Position numbers and translations under genes: made by a program. A stretch of DNA of 64,000 nucleotides. It comes from Himantopus leucocephalus. Taxonomy: Eukaryota; Chordata; Aves; Charadriiformes; Recurvirostridae. Shown one piece after another: positions 25,501 to 40,700 of this stretch (positions are counted from its first letter, which is position 1; every line of letters starts with the position of its first letter). A model generated the notes under the pieces. The model was not told where the DNA came from. It saw only the letters and a program-made list of their open reading frames with translations, and searched no databases. The stretch is from positions 144,670,565 through 144,734,564 of the forward strand of contig RSEF01000001.1 in the NCBI GenBank assembly GCA_003993805.1. The letters run 5' to 3'.

Positions 25501-28500
25501 TAGAACATCTATAAAATCACATTACAGCTACAGAAGTCACTCTTAACAGGTTTGGCAGCATTGCAAGACATCCCACTTCCTGAATATAGCTACTGCATCA
25601 GTGTCCAGCACTTCCTATGTTCCTATGGCATTCCCTGGTGTACTGCCTTAGCAGGTTTATTGCAGGATGCATGATTTGGCCAAAAACTCAATTAAATGTT
25701 TAATTTGAATCCATTAAGAAATATCTTTTTTGTCCCAATCAGTGTCCCACGCTGTTATGCTGGGATGCAGCAGTGAATCCTGGTGTTTTGATTCCCACAG
25801 CGGCATAATCCTGACTGCTGTAAATACAGTTTGCTTGGTTTTTGCCATAGCCTCTCTCCAGCTCTCTCCAAGTTAACTTAAAAGAGGTGTGTGGTTGCTC
25901 TGTGCTCACAAGAGTGGCAATTTATGAGATTCTGCTATTAGCAACGGGTTGTAGTGGTTTTAAAAAAGAAAGGATGGATTTCAGGAGTGGAACAGACAGG
26001 AGAGACTCAGCAGCAGCTCCTGGAAAGATGAATTAATAAAAGCTTTGCCTTAAAACTGATAGGCATGTGAATCACCAGCTGATTGTCAGTATACACGCAG
26101 CCACTCTGTAACTGCAGTCTTCATGGAAAGACAGATCTACTGAAGCGCTGTCCAGATTCTCTCATTCTTCTTTTGGAAAAGCTTACCCACAATTCTTAGT
26201 TTTCAATGAGAGTTTGTTTTGGAGTTCCAACTTCAATGTGACATTTTAGTTTTGTTCCATACTCATGCAAAGTTTCTATTTCCTTTTCTGTGGTTTCGAC
26301 CAACAATAAGAGCAAAACTAAATTAAAGGCTGTTGCAGCCTCTGACATGTCAAAGAGGTGAACAAGGCCCTCTAATGATTAGCAACTTGCTGCTGGGCAT
26401 CATTACTGTATCTGCTGGGTTAGTGGTTAATTAACTTCCGTTTGTCGTTTGCGTTTTCTAGAGCTTCAGGCTATTTCTATCCGTAGCATCCATTTAACAA
26501 TCTAACTTAGCAATACATAATTTAAAATTCAAAGGTTTGAAAGAATTTCAGGAAATGCTGTAATTTAATGGAGATTAATGCAGGGACTGAATGAACCTTA
26601 CAAACTGGCTATTGAGAAAGAAGTAATTATCTTTGCCTCACCCAACTCAGGTTTAGGAATTACACGCACTACTACAACCAGCATTGTATCGACAGGCTGT
26701 AGATTGCGGCTTCTGTGTGTTTGCTGTTGGCAGTTTGTAAGAGTGCTGTGATAAACGTTCCCTGGACAGAGCCCCACGGCCAAGGCACCCGGTCTGCCTT
26801 CAGGCCTCCAAAATGCTTCAGCAGCCATTTCAGCTCTGCACAGCTCTGTGCAGGCCTGAGATCACTACACTCTTCATGGCACTGTTCAGGATTGCACCCT
26901 CTTGTTTAAGGTTATGGGTGGTTCATACCAACTCGGAGGAAGAAATCCCTTCTAACTGCAACAGAGTTAGGGAAGCAGAAAAAAATGGATCCCAGAGGCT
27001 GACTGGGTTCACTGCTTGGCTGAGTAAACTGCTCAGAGGGGACAGAAAATACCGTGTCATTTAATTTGCTTCTAAACAACTAAGCAGCTCTATCACGCGC
27101 TCTCTATTTTCTCCAGTGACTTTGAAATGACAAAATATTTGCCCATTTTAGTCGGTTGGGTGGAAGGACTCCCCTAGAAGCTTAACAGAGAATGACTGGG
27201 GGTAAACTCGAGTGCCTGAAGTCAGTACAAGTTTTGGCTCTGAATTTACTGAAGTCAGGATTTAGTCCTTGCTTAGAGGTTTTTTTTCCTTCATAACATC
27301 CATTAGAGAAGGGAAAATCATCTTCTGTTTACTCCAAAAGAGTAAAATTCAGGCTGATTGCAATTGTAAATACAACTGCATCTGAGCATTTATCTTCAAA
27401 AGAGTTCTTTTTCCCTTTCCAGGTCCTGTGTATGAAACCAATGTGTATCATGCTCTTATTCCAGTTTCAAAAAGGAAGATTGTCTAATTAAAATAACAGC
27501 TAAAAGACTGCAAGCCAAGGACCAGCTAAATGTAACTGATTGATTAATAAGAAAAGCAGAACTCTGTAAAAAGGTCTGATTATACTTCAACAGGCTTCAG
27601 TTATGTACTTGGGGAAAACAACTAAGTTTCCATTCAACAAGTGTCAGAAGTGTAGTGAAGTTGGAAGCAGGGGGGGAATTACATCACTTAAACACCTGGT
27701 TTAGCTCCCTTCAGTTTCCATTCAGTGCAGATGAATGTGTAAGGATCAGACACAAACCCTTTCCCCCGGAAAGCTCAAATCAAAGACAGTATCTGCTAAA
27801 TGAAAGGTGGTGATTCATGCTAAAGATAAATGTGAACCTAAATAGAGGAAATTTCCCGCATCTTCAGTTAAGTATACAATTGTGGAAAAGATAGCCTGGA
27901 GCTTAATTTTTTTCACATCAGCTATGCTTTTTTAACATTAAAAAGTGAGCAGCTGTTCAAGGATATGTAAAGGGTGCCCAAGGTATTTCCATTTTGTGCA
28001 GACTATGTGATTGCTTCCAAGACCTAAAAAGCTTTTAAACAGGCAGCACTCTTTTTTTGTCTCCTGTAAACAAATAATAATAAAAAACACTTTGCAGGTA
28101 TCAATGGAAGGCTTAAATGAAAGCTTCTGCATTTTTTCTGGAAGGCCAAAATTATCTATGGTGTAGTGTTACATCAGGAACTAAGTTAGCTGCTGGGTTT
28201 AGAAGACTTTAGTCAATATGGAATATAAAATAGTGGCAGGACCTCAGAGGCATTGCAAGGAACCCTCTTAAGTTTTGGTTCATGCTCCAGTTCAACATTT
28301 AGGAAGAGAAAGATCTCCTGGATCTTCTCCTTCACAGTGAGCAGGAGGATATGGAGACAGAAAAGCTATAACAACGACACCATTCCAATTGTTCTGGGAT
28401 TTGTGTGTGGTACATGCATACCGCATGTACAGTTCTAACAGTGATAAAACTATCAGACATAAATAGTGTTCTTAACAACAAGTCATGAAGTGAAAACACT

Positions 28501-31500
28501 ACATCACAGATTGCCTACTTACCTTGTAGAATATCAGCAAAAGATCATCCAGGTTTCCATGCAAATCTCCTACAGGAAACAAAAACATGATTTTCTTTTT
28601 TATTTGAAAAAATGGATGGATGGAATTACAAAACTGGAATTAGTTAGACCTAGCAGGTTTAATTTTACTAAATAGTGCAGATATACAGCACAATTGAACA
28701 TCTGTTTGATTCGGGGCCAGGTTTTGGTTACTACAGGTGGGATTTGATGGACAGTGTCAAGAACTGTCCAGGCTTGTATGCTTCAGTGCTAAGGCCACAG
28801 GAGTGACAGGTTTGGCTGGAACAGACAGGGGAATTTCACGCCAACACAAAGGATCACCGCAGCATAGCTCCCCTCTGCATATGACTGAATTTCATGTTCA
28901 CAGAACCAACCTTCTCACATCTGTGACTCACCACCACAAAGCCACAAAACAGTTTCAAAACCTATCTTGTGATAATATGCTTTCACCACCAATGAGTAGA
29001 AAAAGAGAAGTGACATTTTACCCTGTCTACATGTTTTCCATGCAATTTTTTATTAATTATGAGCCTGCTGAAGTCATTCTAAGGAGTCCTTCAAGCTACA
29101 ATAGATTTGCATCATATATGTGGATGCAAACACTTGAGGTGCATATTTAATCTGCATTATTAATTTGAAATCAAAAGAAAATGGGGAGAAGGATACCCTA
29201 TTTTAAGGAAATCAACATTTTTGACCAATTATGTCTAAAAATTGATCTTTCATCTTCTGCAGAGGATCTTTCTGGTTACAAAAGCTATTAGTTTCAGGAA
29301 AGGAAAGGGACCCCTTTAGATGCTGCTTACATAGTGCACACGCAATACAAACATGAGGAGGTATGTCTTGCTTAGTAAGAACATGCTGTGTAGTGAACAA
29401 GTATGAATCTGTGTTTCCTTGGTTTGCAGGGAGGTTTTGTTGGTTTGGTTACCAAATTAATGTTTATACAAAACCTCATTTAAACAAACCCTTTCCTGGC
29501 AATAAAAGTAGGTGCATAACGACATCTTAAAATACATTATTTGTTTTGCATATGTCATAGTACCGTTTCTTATAACGCTTTACTATTACACACAGCACAC
29601 ACTGCTAGCTGTCAAGAGTTAATGTCATCATTACTGTTCTGTTTTGCAGCTACTGTGTTCTGTGGCAAGTCAGGATATTGCATCCCTTTATCCATAATTT
29701 ACAAAAGCGTAAAAAAATAGATGGGCAATGAGCTCTTAGTTCTTTACTTTGTGACACACCACATCATTCTGCGAGACTAATTTGTTGGTTGTATAAAGAT
29801 CCATCCTCTTGGGTCCCTTTAGAAATGAGGGTTTATTATAATTTCAATTTATTCTAGATAGTCATGCTGTCAATGAAAGGTCTTGTCTGCCACCCTTATT
29901 AGGCCCTCATTAAAATCATTACTGAGTAAATTATGATGGTAAAGTCTTTTTCTCAGTAAGAGGAGAAAGCAGTAAGACTTGCAGCCAGTGATCAAAATCC
30001 TTGGTGGCATTTTAGAGATGGAAGTGCAGGAATATTTAAGCTACACTGCAGTGTTAGCTGAATTAATACTGACTCATTCAGAAATGTTTAATGAGAAAAA
30101 AGAAAGAGGAGGTGAGGGACTTTCTTAAAATATACTTAGTGTGACTCAGGAACCTCATTTTTTTTTGTTTGTTCAGATTTATGCATTTGGGGGGGGAGGC
30201 AAAGGGAATAAAAAAAGCATCGAGAACTTTCTTCTGGCTTGAAATGGCAACATTTGAAAATGTCTGCATCATTCTCTAACCACTTAGAGTATCAACCCGC
30301 AGCCCTAAGTGCTTGTCTTCTCTGGCACCTTACCACAGACTGTTATCTCCTTGGAGTAGGAAGTTGAAAGATGGGTGATATTTGGCATCTCCTTGAGAAC
30401 CCTCCTAGTTTCACAAAGTAGCTGCAGTACATAGCGGGCATGAAGCAGCTGTGAGAAAAAAATGCAGGGAGAAAAGGAAGACTTATTAGAAATAGCAGTA
30501 TGTCTGTCTGCTTGATTAAAATCAGACATGTATTGCCAAGATTATTTATACTACAGACCTCCAGACATGATTACAGGCTGTATGCTTTAGTGCTGGGAAT
30601 TAGGAGTGTTCATAGCTTTGCACTTGTTTCCCAGTGAATGGATATAGAGCCCTTAACAAACTTGCTTTACATATTTTCCCATTTTATTTCTAGTGTACTG
30701 TTTCTACTCTTCCCATCTACAGAAAGGATAAGAGACTGAGTTATACAGCACTCAGAATCATTGCATAAGGTCATCTGTTCAAAGTAACTGGGAAAAAAAA
30801 AGGATGTTATTCTAGCTGTGAGCAAAAAAAAAAACCAACACAAACCAACAAAAAAAAACCGTGAAGGCCATAAATGATATTTCAGCAAATTGCAAAAAAA
30901 ATAAGCGGGAAACTCCAACAAGGGTTGCCTTGGTAAGAGTTATCTTCCTGTTCACTGTGAAGTTGTTCTGATAATGCAACATTGAAGCTGCTGGTTTTCT
31001 CTGCTAATAGTTTTAATGAAACTTTTGTCAGTCAGTGATTTTTAAGGCTTTTAATTCAAACACAGCTCTGAGGAAGTTTGGTAGAGGAGATGTAGGTGAG
31101 TTACAGACTGACTTTTCAAGATTCATGTTTTTAAAGCAAATAAAAAAGGCGAATTACATATAATAATTTCCTTAATAAAATGCCAGCCATAGTAAGAGAA
31201 AAGAGAGCTGAGAGTAAGGTGAAGTCTGGGTGGGCTCATTTATCTTGCGCTTTGTATTTGGCTACTTTTAAGGTCAGCCTCCACAGAAAATTACAGAAAA
31301 AAAACCCCACCATTATTTAGTATATTAAAAAGCTAGATAGACATCCTTTATACACAGTATGTTGTTAAGCACAGATGACCACAACTTCAAACAAAGCCTG
31401 TTTGAAGTAATGTAATGTAATGCCTCCCTGCCCCACCCTCATCTTGTAAGAAGGCAGCAAAGGGGCTTGCTCAGGAGCATAGAGAATCAGCAACAGCCTT

Positions 31501-31675
31501 CTCAGTGCCTTGGCAGCTGCAGACAGCAAGCTCCTGAGATTTGTGCTATCACCCTGTTCCAGTACATTAGCAATGCTTTATATTCACTTTTCCATTATGG
31601 TGGAGTGTTGCACACTGGAACGCGGTGATTAACCCTTACACCTCAATGCCTCTAAAAAGAATGGGGTGGGGAATG

Positions 31676-31709
<34 letters not shown>

Positions 31710-34700
31710 AAACCCATNAACCCAGAAAAATATGACAACTAGCTTCTAGGTTAGCTTAGGACACCTTCCCCAGTCCTACACCCTCACTGATAACCCCTGC
31801 CTTGCAGCTGCTAAGGGTTGCCATTTCATGATCACTGTAATCTCAATGTTAGGAGTTCCCCGCCAATTCCTGCCCCCTCCTCAGTGCTGGCTCTGGTGGT
31901 CATACAGCCAAGTAGTGAATTAAATCTGAGAACTGGTCTGGATGAGAACTGATTGCTTTTGATTTTGTTGTGTTAGCTTCCAGCCAGATCGGTTTCCCAA
32001 GACAGCTCACCGTGTACCTGTATGATCACATGGGGCTAGCAGGAAAGGGTAATGGGATGGAAAGGAAGGGTGAAATACCTCCTTGAGCACCAGTTTAGCC
32101 TTACATTGGATTCAACTGATTGTGGAGCTACAACTTGACAGAGGTGCAAAATAAGTAAAAAGAAACTAAACTAGTTGCAACTTACCTGTTCGTTCCTGAA
32201 AGCATGAAGAAGAGCATTGGCATCTTCAACAGTAAGGGGGAATGAGAGTCGTGGTCCATAATAGGAGTCTGGAACATCAATCTTCTTTTCAAATTCTGTT
32301 ACACATAAGCCTTCATCCACCGCCTGAGATACACTAGGGCTGGTGAAAATGTGAGAAACTGGAACAAGAGGGAAGAAAAACAATGATGTAGAAACTCCAC
32401 CAGTCCCCCATAGGGCCATAACAGCATGATGAGAACTGGTTGAACTGGTCGGTAACTGATGCTTTACTTGCTGCAGTATTACAGTGGCTAACTCCTGCCT
32501 TGTGTAGTGGAAGAGCTCCAGATCTCCCTAGATTGTTTCCCAATACTAAAAACAAACAAACAAACAAAACCAAAAAACAAGCAAAACCCAACCAAGCTAA
32601 AAAATAAGCAAAAACTCTGTCCCAACAGCAAGTAGCTGTGATCAGGATGCAAAACATTTTGCACTGAAGTTGTGGAGTGATCTGCTCTCATAGCTAATGA
32701 GAAACATAACCTGTTACAGACTTTCTTCTCCTTCCCTGACAAAGCAAGGAGATTCAAAAGTCATGGCTGATCAATCACCATCATCTGTTTAAAGTTCAAT
32801 ATTACACTTTTAATACAGGTTTTAAAGATTCACTTTTATTGCTTTTATTTTCTACGTAAAATTTTTAGACTAAATACCAGCAGGTTAGTGATTATTTTAA
32901 AAGTCATTGACAAAATCCTATTTATTCACAGTGGATAAAGCACTCCTTTCTGATACAACTAGGAGACAATACCAGCTTTTGGTTGGCTGCCGTAAAACCA
33001 TTGGATGAAATAAAGCAAACAAAAACATAGTCGTAGCAGTAGAGCATAGCTTCCAATTTTCCTGCAACATGGAAAAAGCAGGAAGATTGCTAATTAATTC
33101 AATCCAATATTTCCCTGACATACCCTTGAAATGTAACTGAGTGAGCAGTAGATTTCAGTTTTTTCTTCTTGCAGATTGCCTTTATCGTATATTATTCTAA
33201 AAGAGAGAACCGGACCCTAGAGGATAGTGTTCTGGCAGCGGCTACTGCAGCGTTGCTCTTGTGAGACTATTGTTGTAAACACTTTTTGCTGGGCTACAGG
33301 TAAGTTTTCTGTAACCTTGATTAGATGCAACTGGAAATAAAAATGTATTATTTATTGCTGCAGGAATACCTGTGGCTGTGACTCAAAACTCACAGCAGCC
33401 AAAACCGGCATGTGGCCTCATAAATTATGAGATTCATAAAGGCCAGCTTGTCTTGTAACTGGATAAAATTCTTATTAAAGAAATAAATAGATAAAAAATA
33501 CACTTTTATCAGCTCTGGATTAAAAAAAACCCCTTTTTTTATCAGCTCTTCTGCTGTAAGCTGATTAGCACATTCAGTGTACAGCCATGTAAATGGATTA
33601 AGGCATCAAGTAACAGCAAGGTGCTCAGAGTTCACCATTTCCACCAAGTACAGTCTGATTTGCACCACAGTTCCAGCTTTGTCTGGCCAGCTGCCAGAAC
33701 ATAACCCATGGACTGAAACTGCTGGTTCCCACATACCCATCAGTCAAGCACATCTGCACCAAGTCTTGTCCCAAGTCTCGTCCCAGGTCTAGCAGTGGAT
33801 CTCTGGATGGCATATGCCTCTGTGCCCTATCCCTCAGGAAGTGGGTGGCTGCAGATCATGGAGCTGGTTCCTCAGACCACCCAAAAATCCTCATTGCCTG
33901 TTCTGGCCAGAGGCTCTCCTCATCTGACATGACTCCTTCAGAGTCAGCAGTCTGCTCAGCATTTCAAGCCAAGCAGACACCTGTCCATGCCTGCTCCTAC
34001 TCCAGCCCTCCTTCCTGCATGCAGCAGGCTACCCATCCTTTTACCTCTGAACACGAACCTGCCTTCCTCACAGCCTTGCTTCCTTTTGGCACGTGCCCAG
34101 GCTGAGAAACCCAATCTCCTTCCCTGTAGGGCATACCTCTGCAAAGTACACCCCATTTTCCACTTCTGGATGAGTTGTCAAAAGCCAGTCATTGTCATTA
34201 GCTTTAGAGTGTGCTTACGTCTCCTCAGGCAGTCTTTCAGCTGCCAGAGGAGTCAGTAATGGATGCCCTAATGCAGCCTGGGGATTAGAGTGCTGGCCAG
34301 CGACTATCCCAGCTCACCACAAGCCCCATGCAGGACTAATTCTGAAGGATTTGCCACCCCTCTTATTTTAGTAATTTTCTAGTCGAAGCTGTCAAGGCTC
34401 TTTCAGTCCATATTGAAAGATAGGGACAAAAATTCTTTACATGCCTAGTTCAGGCACCCATCTTAAGACAGAATGAAATACCCTCTGCCAGTATCTGCAT
34501 CTCTCTACAGAGAGTACAGAGAATGACCTACTTTGTGCTCTGACACAAGAGGTCTAGCTCAAGCTCAGTGAGTTGAGCCTTCGCTGTTAGCAGACCGCAT
34601 ACAACTACCCTACAGGACAATAGCCATATTCCATATTAACATAAAAGCCCATAGCTACACAGAGTCAGTTTGGCCACAGAAAACCCAGCGACCTGGTTCT

Positions 34701-37700
34701 CCTGACAAGATCACTTCACCATGTGAGTTGTTCAAAGCAAGTCACAGAGACCACTGCCAAGGATGTAATCACTATGGGGTAACAAGGAATCAGTTCTGCA
34801 GCTCTGAAGTAAGCCCTCTGTTCTGCCATCATCCGTGCACCTTCAGACTAACCCCTGCGGTACCTGAGAGCACCTCTGACTGCTGAGGAGTGCTCTTACA
34901 TCTGCCAGGTACTGAACCCAAGCCATCAGGTCAAAGCCAGATGGACACTGAGCCCACTAAGAGGATGATGATTTCTATAACACTCCAAACATTTATTCCT
35001 TCATTCCATTCCTGGAACTGTAAGCCGCAAGCAGCTGTGACTTACTCCCCACTGCAAGAATCGCTCTACACAAGCAGCCTTGGAAGGGTATTAATGCTGT
35101 AAAGGAGGCATCATCAGGAGTGAAACTGCAGAAAACAGCATTTTTTTTGTTCCCATTTGAAGGCAGGCTCCAGGAGGCGTGGCTCCTGCCCTGGTGACCT
35201 TGAAAAGTACAACCAAGGGTGCCTTGGTCTCCTAGTCCCACCACTTTGCCCAGGACATGTTTGCAGCATTCTCACCCACGATGCACCCACAAAAGAGTGA
35301 GCAAATGGGTCACCTTTTGCTGGAAAAGCAGTTTCCAGCTTTCTCTGAACAGAGGTCTTTCCATTGAAAGGCTGAGTAGGTCTGCAGATTTTTTCAGGGA
35401 GGGAGTGAGAAAAGTGTAAAGTGGAAAAGGTTTTAATTCTTACTTCCCACAAACCCTTTGAAAATAGCCTTTAATCAGAAGCGGAACAAGAACAAGAAAC
35501 ACAGCTATATAATATCCGAATCACAACTTAAACTGCACTGACTTCTTAAGCAGGATGAGAGGATGACAAAAGCTTCAGGGTACAACAGATAAACAAGCAC
35601 ATCAAAAGTGCTACTGTGTTAATGAGATGCTTTCTTTCTTTGAAAAACATATTCTAAAAAAGATTAAAAAGAGGAAAGTGACAAGATGAATAGTGGAGAC
35701 AGCGGTTTATAATGTAAGGAAAAACACAGATCACAAAATCTTCAGGTAGCTTTGTCATCACATACTGAGAACAGGCAACCTATTCTCTGGTAAGAATATT
35801 ATATACTATCTTCTTGGACAGGGCTTTTGAACCGTATGCTATCACTCTAATTTAAGTGAGTAGTCACTGATAAAAAAAACCCAGATAATTGTGGCTTTTA
35901 GAAAATGCTTGGGAATAGCAAAGCCAATTTGAAGCTTGTTATGTTTACACTCACTGTGGCTCGCATCTTAAGACGGTGATTCAGCAGAACTGGAAGCAGT
36001 TCATTAAGAATCACTCTATTCAGCACTTAAAGTTTGCCTAAATCAGTGGGGCTAGCATGGGTACTGCAAAGATCACTCAGAGGGGCAAGCAATCAAGAGC
36101 TTGAAGTAAAGAATGCACACAGCCAGCAGCAGGACAAACATAACTACAAATGACACAACACAAATTTGGTAAGCTATTTCTCAAAAATACCCTAAGTTAG
36201 CTCCTTTGCGTAGGCAGCCTCGGCCATCTCTCTATTAAACATGTACCTTACAGAATCTTTCTGTTTCATTTTGGATTCTGGTATTTGTAACACAAGGTGT
36301 TCGAAAGCAGGAAATAACAAACCAAGACAAAAATAAAGCCTTTGGAGCAGTTACCAAGTCTTAACAACTTCAGTCCTAACAGATGAAAGTTTCAAGCAAG
36401 CAAGACATAGGGGAGCTTTACCATAAACCATACACTTCATCACGTGTTTCAGCCTTAACCACATCCACAACTCCCGGTATCTGCAAGACCAAGAAACAGG
36501 TTACCTGCACAGTGGTGACAAGGGGCAGCCCACAGTACCCTCTGTCCCTCCCTGTGCACGGGTGGGGCCTGGATCTCCACCTGCCCACGAACAGCCTATG
36601 CATATAGCAGTGTGCTCTGCACCAGCCATGTTCTGAGCCCTAGCAAGTCACCTGAGGCATCTCACTCACCTTTGTTCCTTCTGTCAATAGACAGTTAATA
36701 AAGGTGGATAAATCAGATCTACAATGAGCAGCTCTAAAATTCCCTTTTAATATTATAATGAAAATAGAGATTAACACTATTTTTCCGAATCTCAGACCAA
36801 GCACTGCTATTTTCTTTCCCACTCAGGTGGAAAAGCTAAACTGAGGTGCACTCTCAGCATGTAGAAGTAGATGAAGTGAGCAGTGTCTGATTGTCTTTAA
36901 GTTTGCCAATTCCTTCCCAGGAAGTTAAATGACTAAAGCATATTTTTTTTGCAGAACACAGTGGTAATGGAAAAATCAAAGAAAGGACTATTGTATTATC
37001 TGCCTTGGCTTTGGAGCAAGGCTCAGACACAATTTCTTTTTCTGCAGAGCACACAGAGCATTAGGCACTCTAAAGTATTTAAGAGAGAAAAATTGCCATT
37101 TCTAATGGTTATCATTAGAACACTGAACCACTTAATGGTGTCGATGGTGGTTTTATCCTGCTATCAAAGTGTCTTGTGCAAATTTTAATTGGAATAACCT
37201 GTGGCTGGACCAGATGAAAGAGAAAGGGCATACTCTTGTAATTCAATAAGAAAGGGACAGTGTCCTTTTTAACTCCACTGGGATTAGATCTATTCTCAAT
37301 TTGTTCAGGGAAGTCATGTTTGTTTTCTGGACTTAAGAATCACTTTCAGTCTGTCCTTCTGTTGAGCTTGACCTCAAAAGTAAGTTTTGTCCAAGGATCC
37401 CAAAATACTTCAAAAATTAAAGGTTATTCTTTGAATAACTGAGCTTTAATTGAGATGGTTTCTAAAGATTTATCTCCAGCAGTTTAAATTTATTTCATTT
37501 TTGATCATCCACGTACTGATACATATTTTGCAGTGAAATCTAGAACAAATTAAATTAAAAAGTGGTCCATAACTGCTTCAGGGAAAAAAAAAAAAGAAAA
37601 AGAAGAGTAACTTATTCGAAGAGACCCTCTTTGATTACACCTGCCCCAAACCAACTAGACACAGTCTTTCTGGGTAATCACATCTCATAGTTTAAGAAAA

Positions 37701-40700
37701 CATGCACAGAAAGCTGTGAAAATTGGAGTCAGTAAGGGTACCATTAGAACAGCTTAAGGGCAGTAACATATAAGAAAGCACTCTGAGCACCTCTGAGTAT
37801 TCTCATAAGGACAACAGGTATCTGTTCTGTCTTACATCTTGCTTCACTGAGTAGATATTGAGCAAAGTCAACACTTACAGGATAAAATTCTTATTACAGT
37901 ATTTGGGAAATCAAACTTCAGCCCCAACACGTGCCATAGGCTGTAAACATCACATTGAAAAGTAACTTCCCTCACATCCGTTTTTTCAAACAGAATCTCC
38001 ATATTCCTTTGATTTTTATCCTTACCTGAATCAGGATGAGTACAGTGATCCAGCATGAATGTAAAAAAGTTGGATAGCTGAGTACAGAAAAGAAAAGAAC
38101 AAATACACACTGATCAGTTTAGGGGATCCAACAAGCATTAACATTCCCTTTCCTTACTCAAATACTAATAATTTCCCACTTTGGGGGATCTAAGACACTA
38201 CTATATGTTCCCATAGCATCAGCCTGCAATAATGACACTACTTGTGTCCTACTACAAAAACGGCTTACTCCTTTCCTTCTTTGCTATGAATTAGCAGATT
38301 GACACTATATGAATACATACAGAGTTCCAGGGCTGTATCAATGTTGCTGACATTTTGGGGTGTAATTCATCTTGCCCATCATCCAGACTATTTCTGTAGA
38401 CTTCCTTTGTAGTCAAAAGAAAGATACTGCTACAATGCACCGAACTAACTTTACACCCTGATGCTAGGATGAACACAAAGCGCTAGAAGTTCCTAATTCC
38501 CTGAATTGACCCTAAAGGAAGCCTGGGTTGACATGCTGAGACACTGATATCTTTGCTGTACATATCTTGCCTCACAGACACAGTTAAGATCACCCATAGT
38601 GAGATGACCTGCAATCCCTGGCTAACAGAGCTGTTCCACAGGGACCTCTAACCTAGATATGGTTGTATGGGCAGAATGGTGTCCTGCTGCTTATATAGTG
38701 GGTTTTTTATATATATGTACGTATACACACAACTTAGTTCATGCATGAGGCAGGGAAGTGGTTTTATTATACAGGACAGACCTTTGTAGGGAGAAATAAT
38801 CACATACTCATTTTGCTTGTGCAACTTCAGTGCTGTAGGGATAACATAACTGCTTGTACAGGAAGAATTGAAGATTACAAACCTGTAGTTGATCTTGCTC
38901 ATCAGCATATTCGATTGACTGAAAGATACTCAGGGAATAGCGGCGCCTCATCTCTATCCGGGCCATTGTAAGGCGGTACCAATTCTGGATGAGGATAGCA
39001 GCTCTAATGACTGTCAAAACAGAAAGCATGGATGCAGTGTAATCTACAATGAAAACACACATGCTACCTTTGCAGAATTTTGCAGAGAGATGACAAATTC
39101 AGTCCATTGTGCACAGCTGACATTAAGATGAAACTCTGTAAAAGGGAGACTGAAAAAATGTTTTCTGATAATGAATACATGAGGCATTTACTGTTTTCGT
39201 CTTCAAGGACAGATCCCAAACCAGCTGACTTGCTCAGGCCTGTATTGTCAGAAACCTTCCCCATTTCATTGTCCTGAAGACAGTGCGCACGTAAGAAGTC
39301 AGCCATGTTCAGCTGATGGGCAGTATGTGGGTTTTGGGAAGGTGAGGGAAGGAAGAAGAGCAATTCGGCCTGCCAACAAAATGTATTTCTTTACCAAGCT
39401 GCAGTAAAAAGCTTCAGACTTTGCAAGCTATAAGATGAGCATTGTGTAATGACAGAGTTTGTTACAGCCTCTTTTAACAGAAAGTTTTTGCCTGCACAGC
39501 TGTATCAGCAAGTCAGCAAAACTCAAACCTTAGGATAAAATGGTAACAAATCATATTGAAGGGCAGAATATGTTGCTTAAATAGACATTCCAACAGGCAC
39601 ACAGATATATCTTTGGCTAGCTTGGTGAACAAAGGAACAGTCACCCCAAGAATTCAATGGGACATGTCAGAAGACAATTTTGGACAATGTGCTGAATATG
39701 CATCCCACTCAGCACTTTAAGAAGTTGTGTCTACTATTGTCCCAGTCTGGAAAACGGCTGGAAACTTCACTGAAGGACAGTCACCAAGACTGCAGCCTAG
39801 AGTGAAGGGCCTGCTGCCTACAGGCCCCAGTCACGCCACAAACAGATCACATTCCCTTGGCTGCTCAGATAAAAGTTTATCAAGCAGAACAACATCTGGT
39901 CACACAAAGAGGTCCTGGGGTGGGCACTATCCTGTGGGGAGAGCCCCTCACACCTATGTCAAGCAGTGCTGCGTGAACAGTGGCCACCAGTGAGAGCTGT
40001 GCAGCCCACTTGATTCCTCCTCACCACTCTGACAATGCCCCCTGCTACTCCTGGTACCCAAAGGGTGGCAGCTGTCAGGAGCCAGGGGGTGAAAAGTGGG
40101 TGGCAGTAGCACTGCCAGCAGGAAGACAAGAGGAAAGGCAGGCAGGTGTGCCCTCAACATTACAGGTGCCCTCAGCATTACAGGTGATCACTGCAGCTCT
40201 GATAAACCTGGAGGGAGGAGTGAAAGCAGAAGGCTGGAGGGGCTGTGCTCAGCCTGAAATAACCATGAGCTTGGGAGAGGAGGAACCGATGAGCTCAGCA
40301 GTAACTTCTGCTGTTTCACAGAGCTGTGACTCTAGTGCTTTAAGGGTGCTTATCCAGAAAGATCAACATACTTTGAGAAAAGCATTCCTCGGTCACTTTT
40401 TAACTGTTTTTTTTAAGATCAGCTAAAGAGGAATAAATGCACGTTTCAGATACTTAGGACATAGGTGGGTATGGATTTATCATCCAGAGGAGGACACCAT
40501 TCACTATACAAAATAGAACAAAATGCAGCTACTGCCTTGAAGATTGAGTAACTGAAATAATGGCAAATTCAAATCTAGTCATTTGCTTAAATTATGGTCA
40601 GAAGGGGACTCTGTAGGAACATGCTTAGCCCTACAAAGCACTAACAGGGGCAGTCAAGAGGAATTACATTTGCCACTACGTAACAGCGAGAGGAAGACAG

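Noticed and set aside
33577..34270. C/T-rich stretch with several long frames in PPEF1 intron 3, considered as an LTR or a nested gene
   Set aside because: No terminal repeats, primer-binding site, polymerase motif or recognisable protein was seen.
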